Assembly: GCF_017654505.1 (NCBI RefSeq)
Contig: NC_054534.1
Location: forward strand, 25,644,189 to 25,708,188
Source: Polyodon spathula
Taxonomy: Eukaryota > Chordata > Actinopteri > Acipenseriformes > Polyodontidae
Direction: 5' to 3'
Length of the DNA stretch: 64,000 bases
Below, one piece after another: positions 15,101 to 25,816 of this stretch. The position numbers and the translations under genes are program-made. Every line of letters begins with the position of its first letter. The stretch's first letter is position 1. A model generated the notes under the pieces. It saw only the letters and a list, made by a program, of their open reading frames with translations, did not search any database and was not told the origin of the DNA.

Positions 15101-18100
15101 GGCACACATCCTAAATTTCATCTGACAACTTCTGCAACAACATTACACTCCATGTTTAAGATACGAAAGAGCAGAGACCCCTACCTGCCCATTGGAAAGG
15201 CTGTCCCAGCTCTCTGGGCCCTGAGGTAGAAGAGAGTGCAAAAGCTCAGTTCGCTCCCTGAGAGGAGGCAGGAGCAGTGATGCACCAATGGAGATGGTGT
15301 TCATCACAGCCTGAAAAGAAACACACACAGCTATCATTTTTAAAAAAATAAACAGATTTTCTACCTTTTCTGTGAAATCTCCACAGTAAGGTGTAGCACA
15401 GACAGTTGGTAACTGTTACGATCTATCCTGGAAGCAGATAAGGTGCAATTTTACTACCAAATCTGTAACTTGACTGCTGATATTCTTCAAGAAAAAAAAC
15501 ACTTGATAACATTTGGTAAGACCATATTAATACACTGATGAAGACATCTCTAATGTACTGAATGTTTAAAGCTATTTATGCTCTACATCTCCCAAGTTTA
15601 TAGTCCAGAGATAAATAAGTTTTATCGAAATTAACTAGAAAACTGTTTTCTACCAGATTCTAAAAAAAACGATGACAGACATACCTGCTGAATAGAATCA
15701 GGTACATTCGAGTCAATGAGTCTGAAGAGAAGGTTCCTGAGGGGCCTCCCCTGCACCCCCAGGACAGAGGTTCCAGTCCCCCCCGCATGGGCCAAGGAAA
15801 GGTGAGTGGACAGCAGCTTCAGGCAAAGCAGCACAAACTGGTGGTGTTCTCTGGACAGGACAACAGAAATACAAGGTAACTTAACCTTGCTCTATACCAC
15901 ATATTCTGTAGGTGTTTCTGCTACTGTGTTTCTAGATTTCAAAACATCTTTTTAATATCTTAGTGGGAGGGCAGGGGCACTGCACATGTAAGACTCTGAA
16001 AAGATGTGGCAAAAGAGTCTGTGGTCTGATGAAACAAAAATTCAACTATTTGGCCTAAATGCAAAGCGTTATGTCTGGCGCAAACCCAACACAGCACATC
16101 ACCCAGGTAACACCATCCCTACTGTGAAGCATGGTGGTGGCAGCTTCATGCTATGGGGTTGCAGGGACTGGAAAGCTTGTCAGGGTAGAGGGCAAAATGG
16201 ATGGAGCTAAATACAGGCAAATCCTTGAGGAAAACCTGCTTCAGTCTACAAAAGACCTAAGACTGGGACGGGGATTCACCTTTCAGCAGGACAATGACCT
16301 CAAGCACACAGCCAAAGCGACACAGGAGTGGCTTAAAAACAAGAAAGTGAATGTCCTAGAGTGGCCCAGTCAAAGCCCAGAGTTGAATCCGATTGAGAAA
16401 CTGTGGCAAGACTTGAAGATTGCTGTCCACCAACGATCCCCACCCAACTTGACAGAGCTTGAACAATTTTGCCAAGAAGAATGGGCAAATACTGCATGAT
16501 CCAGACGTGCAAACCTGGTAGAGACTTACCCCAAAAGACACACAGCTGTAATTGCTGCTAAAGGTGGATCTACCAAGTATTGACTCGGGGGGGGGGGGGG
16601 ATACTTATCTAACCAAGACATTTCAGTTTTTTGGGTTTTTTTTCCCTATTAACTGTTGTTTCACAATAACAATTCTCTTGCCTCTTCAAAGTGTTGAGTA
16701 GGTTGTGTAAATCAAAAGGAAAAAAAACCCATTTAAACACATCATGATTTCAGGTTGTAACACAACACACTGTGAAAACGCCCAAGCGGGATGAATACTT
16801 ACTACAGGCACTGTAAATGTTTTTGTTTATAAAAAGTATCTGTTCAGTATGTCCGGGCTGGGGTTAGAATCCCCTCCCTGCTAAAAACACGTGAGGAATG
16901 TGGCCAGGAATGACAGCTGGGAGACAGCTCCAAGTGAGTTAGTTTAGGAAAAGGGCTGAGAGCAGGTTGTGCTCTCTGTCCTGTACAGAGATAGCCTCTT
17001 TTTATTTTAGATGTTTGGTTTGATGTTTACTTATTTCTGTTGTAAATAAAAATGCTCAGCAAGACAATGCTGCCCTTCCACAATCTGGTTCTTTTTTTAT
17101 AAAGAGCAAAGGTTCTTGTAGTCCAAAATTACTGAACCCTGCATATATCTCTTTGTCCTTCCTCGGATGGGAGGTCTGTGCCACTGTAACTATTTGTCCT
17201 CTCAAGAAAACTGATAATAAAATTGTAATTTAGTGCAAACTCAAATATGAAGTCGATTTCGTTCCATCAAACCCCGATACTATGATGCACACCGGACTGA
17301 ACTGGTGATCTGCAGGCAGAATGATTTTAAATTGCTGTCAATCCACTGAACTAACCTTTTCAATCAGTTCACAGTTTTAATGTAATTAGACACTGAACTA
17401 TAAATTAGTAAGTAGTTTGTAAAAATAGAGATAAAGAACGGCTCCCATTACTGTATTCCTACCCCTACTTTACATGAGGTGAGTGAGTAAGAAGAAGAAG
17501 AACGACGACTTTCCACACAATTGAAGGAACGTAAGATTAAGATTACTTTAGTTGGGACTTTCAATGTTCAAAGAGGTGTCTTCCACAGCTCAAACCTCAT
17601 TTCTACTACAATACAAGGACTCACAGTACCTTTGAGATGGAAATGGGGGTGGGGGCACATCACTGTTGATCCCATCACAGTAACGCTCCAAGAAGTTGCG
17701 GAGGTATGTGAAGGTGCTCTCCTCTAGATCAACACAGAAAGGTCTGTGCCAAGCTACCAGCTGCCTAAAAATATGACAAGTAACATGAGTAAACATAATG
17801 AATCACAGTAACTGAAAATCACATTCAGAATTCCATAAAGAAATTAAAGAAAATAAAAAGAGGTTCCAGAATGACAGTGCTGAAGATAGAAGTGTGCAGT
17901 TGCTGATGTGTTCTTTCCCACAATGCCTCACTCTCGTGCTTCTAGCTCACTCTGGGGCTTACCACAAGGTGGGTTGGAACACATTCAGCTCTGTGCCTAT
18001 CTACTGTGCTTGTGACCTTTTTATTTTTTTTTTATTTTTTTTTTTTTAAACTAATTGCTTCTCTGTCTTGTTTATACACAGCAAAATATCAGATTAAAAT

Positions 18101-21100
18101 TTTTACAAATTTTTTTCTCCATTCTAGATGTGATAACGAAGTTATTCCCTGTAAACCAGTTTAATATCATACTATCTTGTCAAAAACAATGTACAATGAA
18201 ACTCATTCTCCATTCCCACCTGTCTGTAGGTACTGCTGTCCAGGCTAGGCTATGCGAAGTGCCAGCAGTAATCTGCTGAATGGCTACTCCCTCCAAGCTA
18301 ATTACTTTCTTGGGTTTTGTGACAGGAGTGGAGGTGTGTCCCTGTCCGCATTGTCCCATTGCATTGTTACCCCAGGCATACACTTCATTTTCTGCCAAAA
18401 AAATTGAAAATAAATACAGTTATTATAGGCTTTGGTACTTATAATACACTATGTTATTTGTCTTCGTTATTTAATTTAATCCCACCATGTGATAAGGCAA
18501 GACAGTGGCTGTCACCGCAGGAGATATCAATGATCTTGGTCATACTCAGTTCCTCAATGAGACGGGGCTTCAGGGCTGTTGTTTCAGATGAACCACACCC
18601 CAGGCAAGAGCCACAGCCCCATGCAAATACCTGCATGAGAACAAAGGAAAAAAAATATCTATATATATATATATATAGCACTACTCTAGATGTTTTTGTT
18701 ACACATTTATACGATTCTCAAAAGATACCACTTACATAAAGGACTGTACTGCACTTTAAAAAGCCAGCGACTGCCCTTACCTGTCCTGCGGAGGTCAGTG
18801 CCAGCGAGGACTGACTGCCTGCACACACTTTCCTAATACTGAGACCTTGCAATGCTTCAATTACTTTGGGCCTGTACACTCGGTTTGTATCCCCATGGCC
18901 CAGTTTACCTGAAAGACAGTAGTAAAAAACACACATTATACCAATTATGGTTTTGTGACAGAGCAGAGGGTCTGCACACTGAGAAACATGTGTTTGGTGG
19001 CTGGCAGTCACCTTGGCTCGGGCGTAGAGCCTGGGGACAAGACGGCCGCCTTTTCACACCCACCCAGTTTAAACTGGTGTGGGTAATGGTTTAATTAATT
19101 TATGAGAAAAGTGTGGAATGTGACCAGGTGGGAACTGAATTACTGACGTCAGTTAACTCCTGGACACACCCTATAAAAGAGAACAAAGAAATGTTTGTTG
19201 GGGAGATGATTCAGTCAAGGCGCATGCCAAGCCTGACCAGAGTGTTAAAGTCAGGTTAGCGCATGTCTGATATCCATAACTTGGGTGCTATTTATTTATT
19301 AGAGTTTTGCTTAAATTGTGTATTTGTTTAAACGTTTTGTTTGTTTGGTTTTGTTATTTGAATAATAAAAGTGTGCCAAGGTGCTGAACTGCAGTTTCCT
19401 GAGTCTAGGTACTATTTCAAGGGCGCAAACCAGCCTTGATCTGGTACTCGACCACAGGTTTATTGTACTTTTTTTTTTTTTTGTGGAAAACATTTCATTT
19501 CAACCAAATAATGTGTTCAATGAAATATGTTTCTAAAATAAAACGTTCCATCAAGAAGTTTCTAAAGTAGTAGTGAGTAGTTGTTTCTTGATTGATGTGA
19601 ACTAGATGCAAAGAAATGCAGTCCTTTTCTTCAGATATTAGTTTGGTTTATTCAATTTATGCAGGGAATCATTTTCCCATTACACAGCACGCAGATTCTG
19701 GAAACAGAAAAAACGCTCAAAGCAAAACAGTACAGAACACACTTTCATATGCAAACTGCACGAAGCAAAACTTAAGTTCAAAACAGAACAGAACAAATAA
19801 CACAAAACTGTAGGTTTGATCCTCCAGGACTCCTTGATCGACAAGTCTCCAATACTAGTCTGAATGAAAGAGAAAGTGAGCTCAGCTGAGCTAAGCGCAC
19901 TTGACTAAGTAGCCATGGACCTCAGCCCCCCTCCTTCCTTCTCTTTGCGGTTTCAATCACCCCAGGCACCCTGTGGAGGGTCTTGTGTATGTGTTGTGAA
20001 AAAAAGCCTGGCTCTGGCTCACACTGCCTCAGATGGTGTTAACTTGGTGTAAACACATCTATCTTATATTGCATTAAAACTTCTTTCTGTGTTATCCAAC
20101 ATTTCTATATTTAAAAATTGGTTTACATAAACATATCTAAATGAATAAATAAATACAAGACTTCCGCAATGACTCATGCTTACAGGAATCGTTTTTAAGA
20201 AGCAATGAAAAACAGTTGATCATAATGCAGTGCATGCCTGCATACTTGGGAAATAATACACTAAAATGCACCTAAATTAGTTGATATTTAGGTACATTGC
20301 ATTTTATCAGCTGGTCCAGTGTAGTGTGCTATTATTACGATTGCAAACCTGATGGTATGCTTTGAACACAGAAACAGCAGGTCATTTTCAGAGAACTTTG
20401 AAACTATTCTGAAGACATGTTTAATTTAGGCTTAGCACTGCTTCGGTAAATAATGCAGACATCATTAAATAAGAGTCACCAGTACTCAATGCCAGTGAAG
20501 TCTCTATGAACCAAAAGCACAATCTGAATTGTAACTTGACCAGTGCAGGTGTATTGACATTTTCCTTGTCATCTTTCATAACAGGACCACACTGTAATCA
20601 AGGAAGACCTTAAAGCTCCCTACATTTTCAGCTGATCATACTTCAAGTCTAATTTCAAGTCATATTTACCATTGTCACCACCTCCAAACGACCACCCTAC
20701 CCGGCCATCCTGAGACACTGCAATGGTATGAGAGCTACCGCAGGCCACCTGCCCCACTCCACTGATATCCTTCACAAGGGTCGGCACATTCCGGCTATGG
20801 CTGTGACTGTGCCCTATAATAGATAAATATGTAAGAAAATAAATCCACATTTTATGCAAATTACTTTTAAAATTATTTTCACTTTGTCACATGACAGACA
20901 CCCCCCATCTTCCTCAAATATCCAAAATAACAAAATCATTGAGATCGTTACATTTAAAAAAAAAAATACAGTGAGCAATGCAAAGAAAACTCCCAAAGAA
21001 CTGCATAAGAAACCAGTGATAAGGCACCCAAATACATTTTTGTTTAAAGTACTTAAGTTGATATGCAATCCAAAACGGCAACAGTAGCACATTTATCAAT

Positions 21101-22009
21101 TCTGTCTCCTTAAATACGTCACCATTTTTTCACCCCATGGACAAATGTGAGATACAGTCTGCTTTTATATACTGTACTGCAGTGTTTAGGCAGACTAACT
21201 TAGGTAAAGGGCAACAAAAGTATCTGACCTACCACATTCACACAATATGCCATAGAGTAATTTTGTCCAAATCAAGAAAACTTGAATAATATTGATAATA
21301 TGTTTTAAGCATGTCAGACAAAGAAAAAATAGAAGACTCACCAAGCCTACCAAAATCACCTTCTCCCCAGGTATAGAGTTCTCCATCACTAGTTACAGCT
21401 GCACTATGTCTGTATCCAGCAGACACACAAACCACAACCTGGGGAATTCAAAGATAATTGCACCCCATGTGAGAGATATATAATTGCTCACACACCATTT
21501 TATACATATGAGTTTTATATCATGTATGTTTAATCAATTTAACTCTAAAGCAACAATGCAGATAAATAACCTTAGTCAGAGTTACTACGGTTATCTCTAA
21601 ACAGGTTGAAAGAGTAGCGATCAATATCATCAAAGAAAATATTATAAGGCAGTCGCCACAGTTTTCCTGACCTTGCCAAGCAATGGTCCCTGGATGAGTT
21701 TGGGATATTTCTGAGTTGCGCTGTTTCCGTGTCCAAGTTTCCCATAGTCGCCGTCCCCCCAGCTAAACACCTCCCCCTCTCCTGTCACTGCCATCGTATG
21801 GCCGTCAGAGCCCTTTGAAGAAGAGACTTTCCTGATGTTTCGAGGGGGATCCAGCACCAGTTTCTTGGGAACCGATTGATTATTGGAGTCTCCCAGCCCA
21901 AGTCTTCCGTAGCTTCCTTTTCCACATGCTTTCACTGAGCCGTCTGCGGACACTGAAAACGTGCAGTACTGTCCAGCTTCAATCTGAGATGAAAAAACAG
22001 CCTGAAGTA

Positions 22010-22090
<81 letters not shown>

Positions 22091-25000
22091 CATCTGTACT
22101 TAAGTGCAAGAGACTACTGCACCCCATCAGCAACAGTGCCCCAGTTTTGAACTGAAAAGAATGTCTTAGCTACAAACCTGGAATGTGATCACTATCAAAC
22201 ACATCTCCGCACATGCAGATGTATTAAAAACAAAAGATTACAGTATCTGCATACTGTACTTAATTTGAATCTGTATACCATTTGTGGATTACTGAATCCC
22301 TGAGCCAGCTTGGGCTGCAGGATCTTCTCCAGAGTGCCTTCCGCTAGCTGGTGACTGCTGTTACTTCCCCAGACATAGACAACAACAGCGTCACTTTCGC
22401 TGCCCTGGGACCCAGAACTAGTGCTGCAGGAACACTGGCAATTGGAGGCCAAATGACAGATCTGGAAAATAAAACATTCAATTATATGCAAATCAAGGTG
22501 GGTATTGTGTGATTTTTGAGGTTGCTTGAATTATGTGTTTGTTGTACTAAACATTAAACTTTAATAAATAGGATGCTGAGGGGGAAACAGGCTTGCTTAC
22601 ACCTAGTATTTATGGTGCATTAAATGGATAACTAGTACAGATATTGTTCAACATTACTGCAATGCACAACCAAGGCTGAAATAACAAACTTTACACCCCA
22701 AATCCTGTACTTTTCTTTGATTTATGTAATTCTAGAAAAATATATTAAAGGGGCCTGACTAAAAATAGTACGTAAAACTAAATGTCAATGACTTATATAT
22801 AGTGTTCCGCGTTTATGGTTTATTCCGAGTTACCAAAAAATTAAAGGATTTTTTGTTTTTACTGGATGTCGGTTTTTACTGATTTATATCCGATTTTTGT
22901 CTATTACTCAATATTTTCCCGGTACTATTTTCTAGGAAATGCACAATATTTTGATTAAAATGCTGTTTTATTTTGATTCAGACATTGTAATAAACAGCCC
23001 TACTCATCATCCTACGTGGATACAGCAGATGTTTAGATGTCAGAGGATCAAATAAGATTCAAATGTGGTTCTCTGTCACTTCACAAACACATTATCACCT
23101 GATTATGTTGGCCAATCAAAGTCAGATTATTGTGGCAACTGCTGGGCGTAGTAACTACTAGCTTGATCAAAAACTAAATTGAATTACTGACACGAAAATA
23201 TTACATTTTTAGTGGATGAGGAATGGAGAGAAAATGTAAATCAGTTTAGGAATATTGAAAAGTATGCAAAAAGCAAAAGTAGCAGAAGTGGGTCAGATGA
23301 GGCAGAGGATTCATAGCGCTGCAATTACTGCTGCATTGAGGTACATGTTCACACTGACAATAAAAGAACATACTGAAAAATAAGCGACACATTAAACTAA
23401 AACAAGAAAGTGAACTGAGAGACGAGCAATCCATTTATGCTGCTTTTACACACACTAATAAAAAGAGAGCGCAGAATGACAGTGTTAATGAGTTTATCAG
23501 AGCTCTGTGCTTTGCTGGACAGCCACTGTTTATTGCAGAGAGGTGTGTATTGGTGACTTTGTGCGAAAGTACTGCCTGTAGTAAAACACTGCCTAACGCT
23601 GACAATCTTAATCGTAAATATTTGCCAGAAAATGGTGATGCTTTAGTTGTCAATTTTCTTTTATGATTTCAAGGTGAATAAACCTGGCTTGTTTTGTGCT
23701 GATGTCATGTTCATACCTTCTGTAGATACGATTTCCGTCAGCAGAGGGATTGCCCAAACATTTGCAAAGTACCAGCTAACTTGGGAAAATGTGGCTCCCA
23801 CTTGCACAGATTCTGCTTCATCATAAATGCCAGAAACATTAAACTTAATCAGAAACCAGAACTGCTCCTCATCATATTATGTAAAGTGTTTTCTTCTGAG
23901 ATTTTTACCGATGTTTCAATTAAAAAAACTATTTTGTACCGATTTTATCCCTATTTTAATATATGTAAAATAAACTCTGAAAAATTCCCGGAATTTTTTA
24001 TAAAAGAAAAAAACGAAAACGCGGAACACTATTTATATAGCAGTGGTATTTAAATACTGAATGCCATCATTTTGATAATTAAAAAATGCCTAACATGTAT
24101 ACAGTACATTGAAATACTGTAATGCCATAAATATTTGCGACCAAAATATTTGGCGAATCGCACCTACAAAACCTATTTTGCTACAGAAATGTTGGTGATC
24201 TGTTGCAATATAAAAAGTTTGTATTGTTAGTGGAATTTGACATTGGTGCCAAAAATATGTTTTTTTTTTTTTTTTTTTTTTTACACGAAAAACGCATAAT
24301 AAAAGGCTTGCAATATTTATGGCTTTCACTCTAATAGACCTCTAATAGTCACTCTAATAACCCAGCCCAATGTCTTGACTGGTGCAGAGCAGCTGAAGAT
24401 GATGCAATACAGTGAAAACAAACAACACAGTACGCACCTCCTCAAAGAGACAGAGCGCCACATGAGCGAGAGGGCAGAGTCCATCGGCGGTTTTCTTCAC
24501 TTCCTGGACATGGCGAGCATCTCCTTCAATACCCTGTAATGAAAAAAGATAAGAGCATTTCACCAAGAACAGCAACTTCCAACTGTATTTATTCAACCAG
24601 GACAGAACCCTTGAGATATACATCTCCTTTACAAGGGGATCCCAAAAGTGAGATGTTTATCAAGTGACTTCCTAACTTATCACCAGCAGCAGTTGTTAGA
24701 CTTTCTGCTACAGATCTCAAGCTGTTTTTCTAGACTTAACTTACATAAAAAAAATAAAAAAAATTACATTAATAAAACGAACCTCTGGGACATGATCTCA
24801 TGCAATAATGTGAAATATGGGCTCTTACTGTACCTGATATTCTCTATTCTTCTTTAATGAAATAAACTTACTGAGTATTGTCTCATCTGGGCCAGAGTTT
24901 TGAGAATGCAGTCATGCCCGATCCCATCCTCATGCTCTGGCAACGTTGCTCTGGTGGCCGTGGAGGCTGCCAGTGACACTTCAATCCACTCCAACAGGAA

Positions 25001-25801
25001 CCTAAGTGCCCCCCTCTGCACTGCCAGCCCCAGCAGCAGCTCCAGAGCCAGCCTCCTACCCGCGCTGTCCGCCCCCGAGCTTGGGACAGAGGTCTTCTTC
25101 AGAAATGCTGTCACCTGTTTCAGGCACTCCAGCCCCACTGGCGGGATCTTGTTCTCATTGGCCAGGGAGAGAGGAGGTAGTGAGGTGAGCACCGAAGAGG
25201 CTGTGGCTAGTACGTCATTGCACAGGGCTAGACTGGGGTCCAGTCTGGCTTGGTACCAGTTCTGCTGCAGCAGGGCAAATAGCAGACTGAGGCCAGTTCT
25301 CACGCCCATCTCTATCAGGATGTCTGTCCCAGACTTGGTGCGCATGCCCTCTAGCCAGGGGTCCGAGGCATGTTCCAGTTCCCCGCTGTCCAGGCTGTTT
25401 GTGGATTCGGCCTGCAGTCCAGTCCGAAAGCGATCGTGGTATTTAGTGGACAGTGCATAGTAGATACGCTGTATGGCTGTCAGTCTGTGGTGCAAGGCCA
25501 GTGCATAGGGCGTGCTGGCAAGGGTGCGGCGGGCCAGGCCGAGCTGGCTATGGAGGAGCGCTGTCAGATATGCCTCCCGCTCCTCTGCAGCGTTTTCATC
25601 ATGCTCAAAGTCTGGGAGCCGGGGGCCAATAAGATCCTGTGCCGGCTGAGCCAGCCCCACCACCTCCTTGTTGCTCAAAAGCTTGCTATAGAGGATGGAG
25701 GCTCCCTCCCTCGTGGACACCTGCTCGCTGTTCTCCAACGCCCAGGAGCTGTTGAGGTGCTCCTGCCACTTTAACATCACATGGGTCTGACAAGGAACCA
25801 T
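1..25801 (-). CDS. herc1-like: HERC1-like giant HECT E3 ubiquitin ligase, 5' half, spliced, 3' end outside the window
   Basis: Large HERC proteins are cytosolic and membrane-trafficking E3 ligases; human HERC1 is about 4,860 aa with two RCC1-like propellers, SPRY, WD40 and a C-terminal HECT. The exons read here, in ascending order, are 1-659 (open at the edge), 1450-1721, 2262-2477, 3092-3212, 3579-3818, 4494-4661, 5030-5128, 5536-5633, 5840-5998, 6200-6366, 6572-6812, 6932-7052, 7297-7494, 7883-8118, 8413-8457, 8716-8762, 9161-9464, 9958-10126, 10456-10582, 10974-11088, 12058-12231, 12536-12748, 12941-13131, 13655-13787, 13919-14071, 14656-14865, 15185-15310, 15685-15850, 17630-17764, 18220-18391, 18486-18630, 18781-18908, 20670-20813, 21342-21438, 21672-21983, 22279-22461, 24438-24533 and 24872-25816. 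Splice phases agree at nearly every junction. Residue order follows human HERC1 to about its residue 2,500. Identity, judged by eye, is near 60% at the N terminus and near 80% in the propeller. HERC2 and the small HERCs do not fit. Confidence 0.93.
3092..4661 (-). CDS. herc1-like: HERC1-like SPRY domain exons, the last one rearranged
   Basis: Exons 4661-4494, 3818-3579 and 3212-3092 encode the SPRY domain: [60 protein letters not shown] and [12 protein letters not shown]. The last exon is abnormal. Its canonical acceptor is at 3213-3214. Using it gives EDVDATEL followed by a frame shift and a TAG. A 36-bp imperfect tandem duplication (3106-3134 and 3142-3170) repeats the YP..FYSS coding block. 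Two other AGs would restore phase 0 without a stop, giving exon right ends at 3190 (99 bp) or 3175 (84 bp). It cannot be decided from sequence whether the gene is broken here or uses a shifted acceptor. Confidence 0.82.
3220..3314. repeat. (AT)n followed by (CA)n microsatellite
   Basis: About 75 bases of uninterrupted AT then about 20 of CA. On the minus strand the AT tract ends six bases before the acceptor of the last SPRY exon, so it occupies the place of the polypyrimidine tract. Confidence 0.95.
4494..17764 (-). CDS. herc1-like: HERC1-like central helical region exons
   Basis: Exons from 17764 down to 5030 encode the long region between RLD1 and SPRY, with the first SPRY exon following at 4661-4494. 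Anchors against HERC1 include [96 protein letters not shown] and [14 protein letters not shown]. The linker coded by 9958-10126, 9161-9464 and the small exons near 8.4-8.9 kb is Glu/Ser/Pro-rich and poorly conserved. For the exon after 9161, the segment 8716-8762 keeps phase with 8413-8457, whereas 8830-8899 also looks like an exon but breaks phase. No stop interrupts the frame across this stretch. Confidence 0.85.
5225..5298. repeat. (AT)n microsatellite
   Basis: About 74 bases of pure AT repeat in the HERC1-like intron upstream (in + coordinates) of the 5030-5128 exon. Confidence 0.95.
6103..6182. repeat. (AT)n microsatellite
   Basis: About 80 bases of pure AT repeat, beginning about 18 bases inside the intron after the donor of the 6200-6366 exon. 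Confidence 0.95.
10722..10830. mobile_element. Palindromic MITE-like element, copy 3, partial
   Basis: Carries the family centre (AAGACACACCTGAGC) and the right arm GGAATGGGTGAAACTGCTAT. The left arm is deleted. Sits in a HERC1-like intron about 145 bp from the 10974 exon. Confidence 0.5.
15990..16815 (+). mobile_element. Tc1-like DNA transposon, 5'-truncated, dead
   Basis: Remnant of a fish Tc1/mariner transposase in the HERC1-like intron between the 15685 and 17630 exons, antisense to the host gene. Blocks include [43 protein letters not shown] and [10 protein letters not shown], so the DDE residues are still visible. The frame shifts near 16150-16160 and a TGA cuts the C-terminal part at about 16497. 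The 3' inverted repeat ends in CACTG just before TA at about 16815. The helix-turn-helix and 5' repeat are missing. A run of 12-14 G follows the transposase end near 16587. Confidence 0.85.
18220..22461 (-). CDS. herc1-like: HERC1-like exons for the first RCC1-like (RLD1) propeller
   Basis: Seven exons (22461-22279, 21983-21672, 21438-21342, 20813-20670, 18908-18781, 18630-18486, 18391-18220) join in phase into a seven-bladed RCC1 propeller. Blade motifs include [77 protein letters not shown] and [15 protein letters not shown]. In human HERC1 this region has been linked to ARF and Rab guanine-nucleotide exchange. At the junction of the 21342 and 20670 exons the usual GHGD blade signature reads GHSHSHS. 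The intron between 18908 and 20670 holds a solo LTR. The intron between 22461 and 24438 holds a hAT element. Confidence 0.93.
18954..19456 (+). mobile_element. Solo LTR with 5-bp target duplication
   Basis: Starts TGTGACAGAG and ends CGACCACA, flanked by ggttt at 18949-18953 and 19457-19461. It contains a palindromic CRE (TGACGTCA, 19144-19151), a TATA box (TATAAAA near 19172) and a polyadenylation signal (AATAAA, 19364), in the order expected for a plus-strand LTR. No internal region or second LTR is nearby. The superfamily (Gypsy or retrovirus-like) was not determined. It lies 45 bp from a HERC1-like exon. Confidence 0.75.
22009..22090. repeat. (ATT)n microsatellite
   Basis: Trinucleotide tract with one interruption, just upstream of the acceptor of the 21672-21983 exon on the minus strand. 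Confidence 0.95.
22800..24031 (+). mobile_element. hAT-type element with target duplication and transposase/CGGBP-like remnant
   Basis: The ends are inverted copies TAGTGTTCCGCG and CGCGGAACACTA. They are flanked by near-identical 8-bp sites, cttatata at 22792-22799 and tttatata at 24032-24039, as expected for hAT insertion. Inside, the plus strand around 23410-23640 reads [30 protein letters not shown], then [16 protein letters not shown]. This resembles the N-terminal region shared by hAT transposases and CGGBP1-like proteins, with stops elsewhere. It sits in a HERC1-like intron. Confidence 0.7.
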
Positions 25802-25816
25802 TCTCTAATCATAATC
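24872..25816 (-). CDS. herc1-like: HERC1-like first coding exon (start codon and about 310 residues)
   Basis: The ATG at 25801-25799 lies in a strong context (A at -3, G at +4). An in-frame TAG sits two codons upstream, so this is the true start. Fifteen bases of 5' UTR precede it after an acceptor at 25817-25818, so at least one further 5' UTR exon lies upstream. Early residues read [17 protein letters not shown] and LPDFE, then [17 protein letters not shown]. All are recognisable HERC1 N-terminal blocks. The donor gtaagt follows at 24871-24866, and the exon holds exactly 310 codons (phase 0). The exon is GC-richer than its surroundings, and long antisense frames on the plus strand here are shadows of it. 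Confidence 0.93.

Noticed and set aside
16820..17260. Possible LTR (AATAAA and LTR-like text)
   Set aside because: No matching TG/CA ends or target duplication could be found.
24900..25774. Long plus-strand frames of 134-186 aa
   Set aside because: Antisense shadows of the GC-rich first HERC1-like coding exon.
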